Position numbers and translations under genes: made by a program | NCBI GenBank assembly: GCA_005116945.1 | Contig: SWDH01000031.1 | Location: 183,818 to 215,965, forward strand | Direction: 5' to 3' | Source of the DNA: Nitrospira sp. | Lineage (GTDB): Bacteria > Nitrospirota > Nitrospiria > Nitrospirales > Nitrospiraceae | DNA: 32,148 nt | In this document: positions 23,182-30,858 of the stretch, in pieces | How the letters are laid out: every line of letters begins with the position of its first letter | Position numbering within the stretch: the first letter of the stretch is position 1 | The notes under the pieces: generated by a model | What the model saw: the letters and a program-made list of their open reading frames with translations, nothing else | Told to the model about the DNA's origin: nothing | Database searches by the model: none

Positions 23182-23193
23182 TTCACATGTGAA
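23182..23193. promoter_or_regulatory. Palindromic site upstream of the TreT-like gene
   Basis: TTCACATGTGAA is a perfect 12-bp palindrome about 100 bases upstream of the GTG start at 23296, in a non-coding gap. It could be an operator for a regulator dimer. No second copy was noticed. Confidence 0.25.
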
Positions 23194-23295
23194 TCGGCCA
23201 GCCAAAAATCTCCCATAATTTTCGGTTGGATGGTAGGATGGCGACTTCTGAAGCGTATCATTGCGGTGAAGATTGGAACGGTAAGGAGGAGAGTT

Positions 23296-24327
23296 GTGCG
23301 CAAAGCTGACAAACCGTTTTGTTTTACCGGGTCAAGCGAGCTGCGAGAGAGTCTAGGGAAGGAAGCGGAGGATGAAAAGCGGTTGGTCGAATTGCTCGAA
23401 GAGGTCCCGCTCGACTCTAACGTCTATCTCAAGATCAATCGTCAAAATGCTCAAGTGCTCAATCTCGATGCCGACCTTGTGATGGTCCATGATCCTGGGC
23501 CTGCTGCGCTGATCGAACACCGTAAGGGCGGGAAATGGATCTGGCGATGCTATCTGGATCTTTCGCAGCCTCAGCGCCGCGCCTGGAGTTTCCTCCGCCA
23601 TTTTGTTGTCCGTTATGACGCCGCCATTTTTTCCGTCACTGGATTTGCCCAACGGCTTCCGATTCCCAAGTTTCTCATCTATCCCTCGATCGATCCGTTA
23701 AGCGAAAAAAACCGCGAGTTATCACGAGCAGAAGTGTCCCACACGCTGGATCGCCTTGGGATTCCAAGGGACAAGCCGATTCTTTTGCAGGTGGCGCGTT
23801 TCGATCGTTTCAAGGATCCGGTCGGAGCCATCAAGGCCTATCGGATGGTCAAGAAACATTACGATTGTCGGTTGATTCTGGCCGGAGGCGGCGTGGCAAA
23901 CGATCCGGAAGGAGAAGCGGTGTTGGCAGATGTGAACACCGCTGCCGGATCTGACACCGATATCCATGTGTTGCAGTTGCCTCCTGAAGCGGATCGGGAG
24001 ATCAATGCGCTCCAGAGAGGTGCGACGATTGTCCTTCAAAAATCCATTAAAGAGGGGTTCGGTTTGGCGGTTTCAGAGGCGATGTGGAAAGGCAAGCCGG
24101 TTGTCGGTGGAACAGCCGGAGGGATTGCCGATCAGATTATCGATGGTGTAACAGGCTATACGGTACATTCTATAGAAGGGGCTGCATTCAGGGTCAGGCA
24201 TCTTCTGAGTAATCCCGGTTTGAGTCAGCGCATGGGAGGCGCGGCCCGAGAGCATGTGCGGCGAAACTTTCTCATCACGCGACACCTGGCAGATTACTTG
24301 ACGCTCTTGAAGATATTTACGCAGTGA
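23296..24327 (+). CDS. TreT-like GT4 glycosyltransferase lacking the usual N-terminal end
   Basis: A GT-B glycosyltransferase of 343 residues from a GTG at 23296, which is preceded by AAGGAGGAGA. The frame opens earlier at an ATG at 23230 without a good site. The body strongly resembles trehalose glycosyltransferring synthase (TreT): DLVMVHDPGPAALIEH, WIWRCYLDLSQPQRRAWSFL, FLIYPSIDPLSEKNREL, VARFDRFKDPVGAIKAYRMV, and EGFGLAVSEAMWKGKPVVGG with the two conserved glutamates. TreT makes trehalose from NDP-glucose and glucose. Full-length TreT proteins have about 60-70 more residues at the start with the Rossmann strand and glycine-rich loop. No such residues can be read upstream in any frame. The acceptor and activity are therefore uncertain. 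It lies between TreY and a GT2 gene. Confidence 0.82.
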   Translation: MRKADKPFCFTGSSELRESLGKEAEDEKRLVELLEEVPLDSNVYLKINRQNAQVLNLDADLVMVHDPGPAALIEHRKGGKWIWRCYLDLSQPQRRAWSFLRHFVVRYDAAIFSVTGFAQRLPIPKFLIYPSIDPLSEKNRELSRAEVSHTLDRLGIPRDKPILLQVARFDRFKDPVGAIKAYRMVKKHYDCRLILAGGGVANDPEGEAVLADVNTAAGSDTDIHVLQLPPEADREINALQRGATIVLQKSIKEGFGLAVSEAMWKGKPVVGGTAGGIADQIIDGVTGYTVHSIEGAAFRVRHLLSNPGLSQRMGGAAREHVRRNFLITRHLADYLTLLKIFTQ

Positions 24328-24382
24328 TGGCGAGACGGCGACTGTCAGGTTCACAGCGTGCCGGCGTGGATAATGAGTCGCG

Positions 24383-25666
24383 ATGACAATGACCAAGACG
24401 GTGTTGAGCCAGGTTCGCCAACAAGCAGGAGACATCGAAAAAGTCGACGTGCTGGTGGGAATCCCCACGTTCAATAACGCGGCGACGGTGGGGTCGGTGG
24501 TGAACGCGGTCAAGGCCGGCATCCGCAAGGTGTGTCCCCAGGCTTCTGTGATCGTGGTGAATGCGGATGCCGGCTCACAAGACGGCACACCGGAAACTAT
24601 CACACGCACGATAGGGTCTGATCTTTCTACCGTGTGTATCCAGCACTTGGAAAGCGGTGTGTTTCCGGGGCCGCTCTCTCTCCAGGCGCTATCTGAGTCT
24701 GGGGTACCCGGCCGCGAGCATGCATTTCGAGCCTTTTTCATGATTGCAGAAGCATTGCAGGCAAGAGCCTGCGTTGTGATCGATGCTAATCTTCGCTCTT
24801 TTACGTCCGACTGGTTGGATGTCTTGCTTCACCCGATCCTTGAAAAGAATGTCGACTATGTCGCCCCTCTCTTTTGTCGGGCGAGATATGAAGGTAGCTT
24901 GACGAATTGCATCATCTATCCCCTCAATCGGGCGCTCTATGGCAAACAGATCCGTTATCAGAGCGGCGGAGGCTATGGCTTCTCCGGAAAGCTTGCGCAC
25001 CTCTACTTGGCGAGGAACGTATGGGAGGGAGTGGGGGCACGGTATGGGATCGATAGCTGGTTGACCACCGTTGCCGTTGCCGAAGGATGTGAAGTTTCTC
25101 AAAGTTTTTTGGGAACGAGGGTTCAAGATGTCAAGTTGACCGGAGTCGAACTCTCAGTGGTGCTTGCCCAAGCGGTAGGGGGACTGTTTTATCTCATGGA
25201 ATCGTATCAGGACGTGTGGGAAGGCAGAGTGGGGTCTGTGCCGATTCCGCAATATGGTTTTCCCTATGAGTACGGACCCGTCGGTGGCGCAGTCAATGTT
25301 GAACGGATGGTGAGGGGGTTCCGACAGGGGTTACGAGATCTTCTGCCTATCTGGGAGATCATTCTGGCTCCTGAGACGCTGGCCGGAATCCTTGCCTTGG
25401 GCGTAGTCGAGGAGGAAGAGTTCCGTTTTCCTGAGGCGCTATGGGTCCAGACCATTTACGATTTCGCTCTGGCTTACCATGAGAAGGCGCTCCACCGCGA
25501 ACACTTGCTCAAGTCTCTGACCCCTCTTTATCTTGGGCAAACCGCCTCACTTGTCCTGAGGACCAGGGAGGGGCCGCCAGAGGATGTCGAACGCGCCATC
25601 GAAGCATTGTGCAGGACATTTGAGAGCATGAAGGCCTATTTGACTCAGCGATGGCGATTTCTGTGA
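24383..25666 (+). CDS. GT2-type glycosyltransferase of the glucosyl-/mannosyl-3-phosphoglycerate synthase type, with altered DxD motif
   Basis: A 427-residue GT-A glycosyltransferase. The N-terminal nucleotide-binding half has VDVLVGIPTFNNAATVGSVV (21-40) and VIVVNADAGSQDGTP. The position of the metal-binding DxD, usually DSD, reads VIDANL (Asp134, Asn136). A later loop that usually reads GGDFGFSG is GGGYGFSG (195-202). The sequence YGIDSWLTTVAVAEG is kept. The C-terminal region (from about 250: VELSVVLAQAVGGLFYLM to KSLTPLYLGQTAS and the ending FESMKAYLTQRW) is clearly shared with the protein encoded at 31559-32148. The loss of the second metal ligand suggests changed chemistry or an inactive copy. 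It is in the treZ-treY-GT4 cluster, upstream of glgE. The ATG has a weak ribosome binding site. Confidence 0.8.
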   Translation: MTMTKTVLSQVRQQAGDIEKVDVLVGIPTFNNAATVGSVVNAVKAGIRKVCPQASVIVVNADAGSQDGTPETITRTIGSDLSTVCIQHLESGVFPGPLSLQALSESGVPGREHAFRAFFMIAEALQARACVVIDANLRSFTSDWLDVLLHPILEKNVDYVAPLFCRARYEGSLTNCIIYPLNRALYGKQIRYQSGGGYGFSGKLAHLYLARNVWEGVGARYGIDSWLTTVAVAEGCEVSQSFLGTRVQDVKLTGVELSVVLAQAVGGLFYLMESYQDVWEGRVGSVPIPQYGFPYEYGPVGGAVNVERMVRGFRQGLRDLLPIWEIILAPETLAGILALGVVEEEEFRFPEALWVQTIYDFALAYHEKALHREHLLKSLTPLYLGQTASLVLRTREGPPEDVERAIEALCRTFESMKAYLTQRWRFL

Positions 25667-25729
25667 GCCGACTGTGACAGGGAGCCATTGAGCCGGATGC
25701 GGAGCCTTTTGCACGCGTCGAGGTCGTCT

Positions 25730-25906
25730 TAGCCCGCATTACTCATGACGCTTCTGCTGCAAGCGCGGATACGCGGCTGTGACGGGCAGTCTCGCCGTTC
25801 AGCCCTTCGACATACTGCACGAGTATGCCTCTGGGCTTCACGTCTTCGAGTGCTCGCCTCGCGTCTGCACGCTTTCGCGACGAACCTTCATGAATAATGC
25901 GGGCTA
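25730..25906. repeat. Related palindromic repeat with different ends (copy 5)
   Basis: A 177-bp element bounded by TAGCCCGCATTACTCATGA and its near-perfect inverse at 25888-25906. The core lines up with the cores of copies 1 and 3 (TTCAGCCCTTCGACATACT against TTCAGACCCTCAACGTACC) and has a hairpin CATACT (25811-25816) / AGTATG (25822-25827). Relative to CGTACC/GGTACG, two base pairs have changed on both sides. It ends 10 bases before the glgE start, so it lies in the leader of that gene. Confidence 0.78.
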
Positions 25907-25916
25907 GAGGACACAT

Positions 25917-27935
25917 GTGATGGGAGCCAGGATTGGAAGGGAGCTGACAGGAGTGGAGGAAAGACGTCGAGTCGTGATTGAAAAAGTGACGCCTATCGTC
26001 GATGGAGGCCGCTATCCGGTCAAGAGAACGGTAGGGGATGATGTCGTGGTCGAGGCGGATGTTTTTGCGGACGGTCATGATTGTGTGGGCGTGGCGCTGC
26101 TGTTTCGCCGAGATGGCGAACCGGAGTGGCATGAGACACCGATGATCTATCTGACGAATGACCGATGGCAGGCATCGTTTCAGACAACTGAGCTTGGCCG
26201 CTATGTGTATACCGTGGCCGGTTGGGTCGATCATTTTCAGACGTGGCGACAGGGTTTTATAAAGAAGATAGATGCAGGTCAAGCGGTGCTCGTGGAGGTA
26301 CTCCAGGGAGCCAGATTGATTGATGCCGCAAGTCAGCGCGCCCCGGGAGTGGAGGGGCAATCATTGAAAGAATGGGCAGACCGACTGACGTCATCAGATG
26401 AGTCAGAGCGAAGGCGTATCGATCAGGTATTGGATCCGAATCTGGCGGTGGTCATGGCAAAGTATCCGGACCGCCGTTTCGCGACACAATATGAAAGAGA
26501 ACTCGGAGTGGTTGTGGATCGAGAGAAGGCCAGGTTCAGCGCCTGGTATGAGATGTTCCCACGTTCATGCTCTCAGGGGGGTACGCACGGGACATTCAAA
26601 GATTGCGAAGCACGCCTCCCCTATATCGCGTCCATGGGGTTTGACGTATTGTATCTGCCTCCTATTCACCCGATCGGCGTCACGCATCGGAAGGGTAAGA
26701 ATAATGTGCCGACATCGGGGCTGGATGATCCAGGAAGTCCATGGGGAATCGGTTCATCGGACGGAGGGCATGAGGCAATCCATCCACAACTAGGAACCGC
26801 GATGGATTTTAGGCGGTTTTTAGAAAAGGCGAGATCGTTCGGGATCGAAATCGCGTTGGATCTGGCCTTTCAGTGTTCTCCTGACCACCCGTACGTCATG
26901 CAACATCGTGAGTGGTTTAAGGTCAGATCGGACGGGACGGTGCAATATGCGGAGAATCCACCCAAGAAATATCAGGACATCGTTCCGTTAGATTTTGAGA
27001 CGGACCAGTGGGAGCCGCTTTGGCAGGAATTGAAGCACGTCGTGAGCCACTGGATTGAGCAAGGGGTGCGTATCTTTCGCGTGGACAATCCACATACCAA
27101 ACCTTTTCGATTTTGGGAATGGCTGATTCACGAAATTCGCCTGGACTATCCGGATGTCATTTTCCTGGCCGAAGCGTTCACGCGGCCCAAAGTGATGTAC
27201 CGGTTGGCGAAGCTGGGGTTTACTCAGTCCTATACCTATTTTGCCTGGCGCAGCTCGAAAGCGGACCTTACGGAGTATTTTACCGAACTGACTCAGAGTG
27301 AGGTGCACGAGTATTTTCGGCCACACCTTTGGCCTAATACGCCGGATATTTTGACAGAGGAGCTTCAACAGGGAGGCCGGCCTGCTTTTATGGCTCGATT
27401 GGTCCTGGCCTCGACGTTAGGTGCGAGCTATGGGATTTATGGCCCCGTTTTTGAACTGTGTGAGAACCGCCCGCTGGAAGAGGGGAGCGAGGAGTATCTG
27501 AATTCGGAGAAGTACGAGATCCGGCAGTGGAATATCGAACGAGACGATAGTTTGAAAGAGTTCATCGGTCTGGTGAACCGGATTCGTCGTGAGAATCCAG
27601 CGCTTCACAGCAACGAGAGGCTGCACTTCCACAGGACAGATCATGAGCAATTGATCTGCTATAGCAAGAGCACGGCAGATCGTTCCAACGTCATTGTGGT
27701 TGTCGTCAATTTGAGCCCGCATCATACCCACTCCGGATGGGTTTTTCTGGATCTTGATTCGTTGGGACTCGATACGCAGCATCCCTTTCAGGTGCACGAT
27801 CTATTGACGAATGTTTCGTATCGTTGGGATGGATCGCGCAACTATATCGAGCTTAATCCCCACTCTTCGCCCGCTCATATCTTCCGTGTGCGTCATTGGC
27901 TCCGCAGAGAAGAAGACTTCGATTATTACACGTAA
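25917..27935 (+). CDS. glgE: Alpha-1,4-glucan:maltose-1-phosphate maltosyltransferase (GlgE)
   Basis: A 672-residue GH13 enzyme of typical GlgE length, from a GTG at 25917 or the adjacent ATG at 25920 (GAGG upstream). It transfers maltose from maltose-1-phosphate to alpha-1,4-glucan. The N-terminal domain (about 15-120) has RRRVVIEKVTPIVDGGRYP and VADVFADGHD-type strands. The barrel carries the GlgE-specific motifs FSAWYEMFPRS, YLPPIHPIGVTHRKGKNN, PDDPGSPWGIGS-like GLDDPGSPWGIG, IFRVDNPHTKPFRFWEWL with the nucleophile Asp (about 390) and FLAEAFTRPKVMY with the acid Glu (about 418). WHLHNIHFH-type residues at the end are replaced by its own C-terminal beta domain. All key residues are intact. 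The palindromic repeat copy 5 ends just upstream. The maltokinase gene follows by five bases, so the two are co-expressed. Confidence 0.95.
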   Translation: MMGARIGRELTGVEERRRVVIEKVTPIVDGGRYPVKRTVGDDVVVEADVFADGHDCVGVALLFRRDGEPEWHETPMIYLTNDRWQASFQTTELGRYVYTVAGWVDHFQTWRQGFIKKIDAGQAVLVEVLQGARLIDAASQRAPGVEGQSLKEWADRLTSSDESERRRIDQVLDPNLAVVMAKYPDRRFATQYERELGVVVDREKARFSAWYEMFPRSCSQGGTHGTFKDCEARLPYIASMGFDVLYLPPIHPIGVTHRKGKNNVPTSGLDDPGSPWGIGSSDGGHEAIHPQLGTAMDFRRFLEKARSFGIEIALDLAFQCSPDHPYVMQHREWFKVRSDGTVQYAENPPKKYQDIVPLDFETDQWEPLWQELKHVVSHWIEQGVRIFRVDNPHTKPFRFWEWLIHEIRLDYPDVIFLAEAFTRPKVMYRLAKLGFTQSYTYFAWRSSKADLTEYFTELTQSEVHEYFRPHLWPNTPDILTEELQQGGRPAFMARLVLASTLGASYGIYGPVFELCENRPLEEGSEEYLNSEKYEIRQWNIERDDSLKEFIGLVNRIRRENPALHSNERLHFHRTDHEQLICYSKSTADRSNVIVVVVNLSPHHTHSGWVFLDLDSLGLDTQHPFQVHDLLTNVSYRWDGSRNYIELNPHSSPAHIFRVRHWLRREEDFDYYT

Positions 27936-27940
27936 GAGGC

Positions 27941-29608
27941 ATGAAGCCGATTATGCTGATTGTCGCTGACCGATGGGAGCGTATTTTGGAACGAGACATT
28001 CGCGTCTCCCTGGAGACGTGCTTGTTTGAATTCTTGAAGTCGCGAAGATGGTTTGCAGGGAAAGCTCGTGCAATGCATTCAGTATGTATCCTCGAGTTCG
28101 TGCCCATCCCAGACCGATCGAGCGGCGCAGCCCTACTATTCATCCGGGTTGACTATGTGGGTGGCGCTTCAGACATGTATACGCTCCCCCTCACGGCGGC
28201 ATTCGGTGAACAGGCGGCTCAGATTCAGCAAGACCTACCCGGTGCTGTTGTGGCGAGGCTAACAGTTTGCACAAACGATTGCGAACAGATCGGGGTCTTG
28301 TACGATGCACTGTGGAGCCCAGACTTTTCAAGGACGCTGTTGTCTGCCATCGGGAGTGGTTGCCGTTTCATCGGAGAAATGGGCGCGTTGATTGCGTTCC
28401 CCACGCAAGCCTATGAGGATTTGATAGGCGGCGGGGTCTCCCTGGACCCTGCGGTCTTGAAAGCGGAGCAGAGCAACACGTCGGTGGCCTATGATGATCG
28501 TGTTCTTCTGAAAGTCTATCGACGTGTTGAGACTGGAATCAATCCGGATCTGGAGATCGGCCGGATGTTGACGGCCATGAGTTTTCCTCATAGCCCCCCT
28601 CTTGCTGGATCCCTCGAGTATGTCCGTGCAAATAACGAGACTGTGACGGTCGCGATCCTTCAGGGTTTCGTGCAGAACCAAGGCGATGCATGGAATTATA
28701 CCCTTGAGGCGTTCGAGCAGTACGTCGCACGTTGTCGGGCTCAACCACCTGGGTCAGCGCATGAGCTGATGTTCGCTGGATCGATTCTGGAAGCAGCACA
28801 GGGAGACATTCCCCTTATCGCGCGTGAATGTATCGGTCCGTATCTGGACTCAGTCTCCTTATTAGGCCAGCGTACCGCCGAACTTCATGTCGCACTGGCG
28901 ACCGTTCACGATAACCCTGACTTCATGCCCGAACCGTTCTCGTTGGAATACCGTCGATCTCGCTACGAGTCCATGGGCCGGTTGGTTTCGCAAATCTGCT
29001 CGCTGTTAAGGAGTCGACTCAACGATTTGCCTTCGACCACGCAGCAGGAGGCCAGGCGAGTACTGAACAATGAGCCTCGAATGCTGGATCGATTTCGAGC
29101 ATTTTCTGAGTTAGAAACCTGCGCACGACGAACTCGATGTCATGGGGATTATCATCTCGGTCAAGCACTCTGGACTGGTCGGGACTTTCTGATCAGCGAT
29201 TTCGAAGGTGAGCCGGCCCGCCCGCTCAGTGAACGACGCATGAAGCATAGCCCAATCATGGATGTGGCGGGCATGTTGCGGTCATTGTACTATGCGCCGT
29301 ATGGGACGCTCTTGCGTCAACAACCGCTTGGGCATGCAGAGGGCGCCGGCGCAAGCCTCGAACCCTGGATCCGGTTCTGGGGTGGCTGGGTTAGCGTAGC
29401 GTTTCTGAAGTCGTATCTCAAGATTGCAGAGAGGGCTTCGTTCTGGCCTGGAACCCAATCAGAATTCCGCGTACTCCTGGATGCGCATCTGCTCGAAAAG
29501 GCCGTCTATGAAATCGGGTATGAACTCAACAATCGGCCGCATTGGGTGAGTATTCCCATTCGTGGAGTTCTGGAAATAGTAGAGATGAAAACACGTCAAG
29601 CGATATAG
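27941..29608 (+). CDS. Maltokinase (GlgE pathway)
   Basis: About 555 residues from the ATG at 27941, five bases after the glgE stop. The earlier in-frame start (27896) overlaps glgE and lies in its coding region. It phosphorylates maltose with ATP to maltose-1-phosphate, the GlgE donor. The N-terminal domain has the family's FLKSRRWFAGKAR (about residues 25-40). The kinase core includes VAYDDRVLLKVYRRVETGIN (nucleotide-binding lysine) and PEIEIGR-like PDLEIGRMLT. The aminoglycoside-kinase-like catalytic loop is RCHGDYHLGQALW (about 398-410) followed by FLISDFEGEP with metal-binding Asp. It is longer than Mycobacterium maltokinase (about 450). It is not fused to TreS, unlike many bacteria. The ribosome binding site (GAGGC) is very close to the ATG. 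Confidence 0.88.
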   Translation: MKPIMLIVADRWERILERDIRVSLETCLFEFLKSRRWFAGKARAMHSVCILEFVPIPDRSSGAALLFIRVDYVGGASDMYTLPLTAAFGEQAAQIQQDLPGAVVARLTVCTNDCEQIGVLYDALWSPDFSRTLLSAIGSGCRFIGEMGALIAFPTQAYEDLIGGGVSLDPAVLKAEQSNTSVAYDDRVLLKVYRRVETGINPDLEIGRMLTAMSFPHSPPLAGSLEYVRANNETVTVAILQGFVQNQGDAWNYTLEAFEQYVARCRAQPPGSAHELMFAGSILEAAQGDIPLIARECIGPYLDSVSLLGQRTAELHVALATVHDNPDFMPEPFSLEYRRSRYESMGRLVSQICSLLRSRLNDLPSTTQQEARRVLNNEPRMLDRFRAFSELETCARRTRCHGDYHLGQALWTGRDFLISDFEGEPARPLSERRMKHSPIMDVAGMLRSLYYAPYGTLLRQQPLGHAEGAGASLEPWIRFWGGWVSVAFLKSYLKIAERASFWPGTQSEFRVLLDAHLLEKAVYEIGYELNNRPHWVSIPIRGVLEIVEMKTRQAI

Positions 29609-30012
29609 CCGCACCGTACCGATGATGATCGGCACTCTAGCAGGATGCTGAAAAAGTCTGCCAGCGGCGTTCTCGCGTCGCTCAGAGGCCCGGAAGCACT
29701 GAAGGACATTTTCCGTTCGGCAAGATCCATTCTACGGGTGAACGGCCACACAAAGTGCGGATGGTACCTCCTCGCCTCTTCGCTCGCTGCGGGCTTGCTT
29801 GGGAGAAGGCGTGTCTTGGCACGCCAGGGTTGGGCGGGTGAGAAGTCTGGGATTTTTGAGCATCCTGCCGGTGATCCGGCACTATCAACCTACCTATATA
29901 CTAGTGGGCCTTGCCGCGCAAAAAAACTGAGTTTTTCAGCAAACTGCGAGTGTCTTGCCACTCTACGAGAAAGACAGAGATCTTCACTCGCACGAATCGT
30001 TCTCCCGGCTTC
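29609..30012. other. Convergent intergenic region occupied mostly by repeat copy 4
   Basis: Between the convergent maltokinase and HAD phosphatase genes there is only the palindromic repeat (29639-29868) and about 140 bases with no feature I can support. Confidence 0.6.
29639..29868. repeat. Palindromic intergenic repeat, long form, copy 4
   Basis: A 230-bp element in the same orientation as copy 1. The left end is AGCAGGATGCTGAAAAAG. The right end, as reverse complement, is GCAGGATGCTCAAAAATC. It shares with copy 2 an internal insert that includes CAAGATCCATT (29721-29731) and GGTACCTCCTC. It also has an extra hairpin GGCGTG (29808-29813) / CACGCC (29820-29825). It lies between two convergent genes, 30 bases after maltokinase. 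Confidence 0.84.
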
Positions 30013-30846
30013 TTACGGTACCTGTGCCAACAGCTCCAGGACCGCTTCGTTCCACCCCGCCGGCCCTATTCCTGGTGCATGAATCATCCGAGGTAGTTGG
30101 ATATCAGGATCATAGGATCCGTCTGGTTTTTGGACGAGAATCGGATAATCCACCATCGCGAGCAAGGTGGCGTCATTGATGCTGTCACCGATCCCAATCG
30201 TTTCAATCCGATCCGTTTCTCCTTGCATGCGTTGTTGCCGGCGATAGCAGTCTAGGAGTTTGGAGGCGGCCTTTCCCTTATCGGTTTCTCCTGTGAGATG
30301 AAATAACCGGCCACCTTTGGTCCATCGGAGCCCCCTGGTGACGATTTGACGGCACACTTCTTCAATGAGCGGTCTGGGGCCTTGTAGGAGAAAGGGTTCA
30401 TCGTATTCCCGTTGCTTGGCCAGGATGGCGTCTGCGCGCGGGAGCCCGGTGACTTTCATAATCGTGTCTATTGACAGGTCGCCAAATCCTTGCAATGGCG
30501 TTTCAAGCGCGTCTTCTATTTGTTTCAAGACATCTCGCAGCATGTGATACGGGAGGCCTAATTCCATGACTTGATACGGAGGTCGCGTTCGCATGCGTTC
30601 CAAGGGGAAATCGAAAAATCCTTGAGGGATAAACACCGCGCCGCCATTTTCGACAATGAAAGGGTTCTGAAGGTCGAGGCGCTGTCGAATCGGCTCCATC
30701 TCCGCACGTGTTTTACTCGATGCCAGCACGAGGGGAATGCCTTGCTCGCGAAGCGCGGTGAGGGCCGGGAGAGCGGCTTTGTACGAATAAGTCGTACTGT
30801 CCAGGAGCGAACCATCCAAGTCTGTGAACACGATCAAGTTGGGCAT
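30013..30846 (-). CDS. Mannosyl-3-phosphoglycerate phosphatase-type HAD enzyme
   Basis: A 277-residue HAD phosphatase of the MPGP/Cof subfamily with a C2 cap. Motif I is VFTDLDGSLLD (Asp9, Asp11). Motif II is LASSKTRAEM. The conserved lysine is in GETDKGKAA. Motif IV is GIGDSINDATLL. PFIVENGGAVFIPQGFF (about residues 58-74) is diagnostic of this group. It would remove phosphate from glucosyl- or mannosyl-3-phosphoglycerate to give the osmolyte. The gene follows the membrane protein by 12 bases and, two genes upstream, the GT2 enzyme, so substrate synthesis and dephosphorylation are in one operon. The sugar cannot be told from sequence. The ATG is preceded by a weak ribosome binding site. Confidence 0.87.
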   Translation of the reverse strand: MPNLIVFTDLDGSLLDSTTYSYKAALPALTALREQGIPLVLASSKTRAEMEPIRQRLDLQNPFIVENGGAVFIPQGFFDFPLERMRTRPPYQVMELGLPYHMLRDVLKQIEDALETPLQGFGDLSIDTIMKVTGLPRADAILAKQREYDEPFLLQGPRPLIEEVCRQIVTRGLRWTKGGRLFHLTGETDKGKAASKLLDCYRRQQRMQGETDRIETIGIGDSINDATLLAMVDYPILVQKPDGSYDPDIQLPRMIHAPGIGPAGWNEAVLELLAQVP

Positions 30847-30858
30847 GCTCGTGCGCCG

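Noticed and set aside
25743-26360. A 205-residue minus-strand frame across the repeat upstream of glgE
   Set aside because: It covers repeat copy 5 and the antisense of glgE, with no signal or domain.
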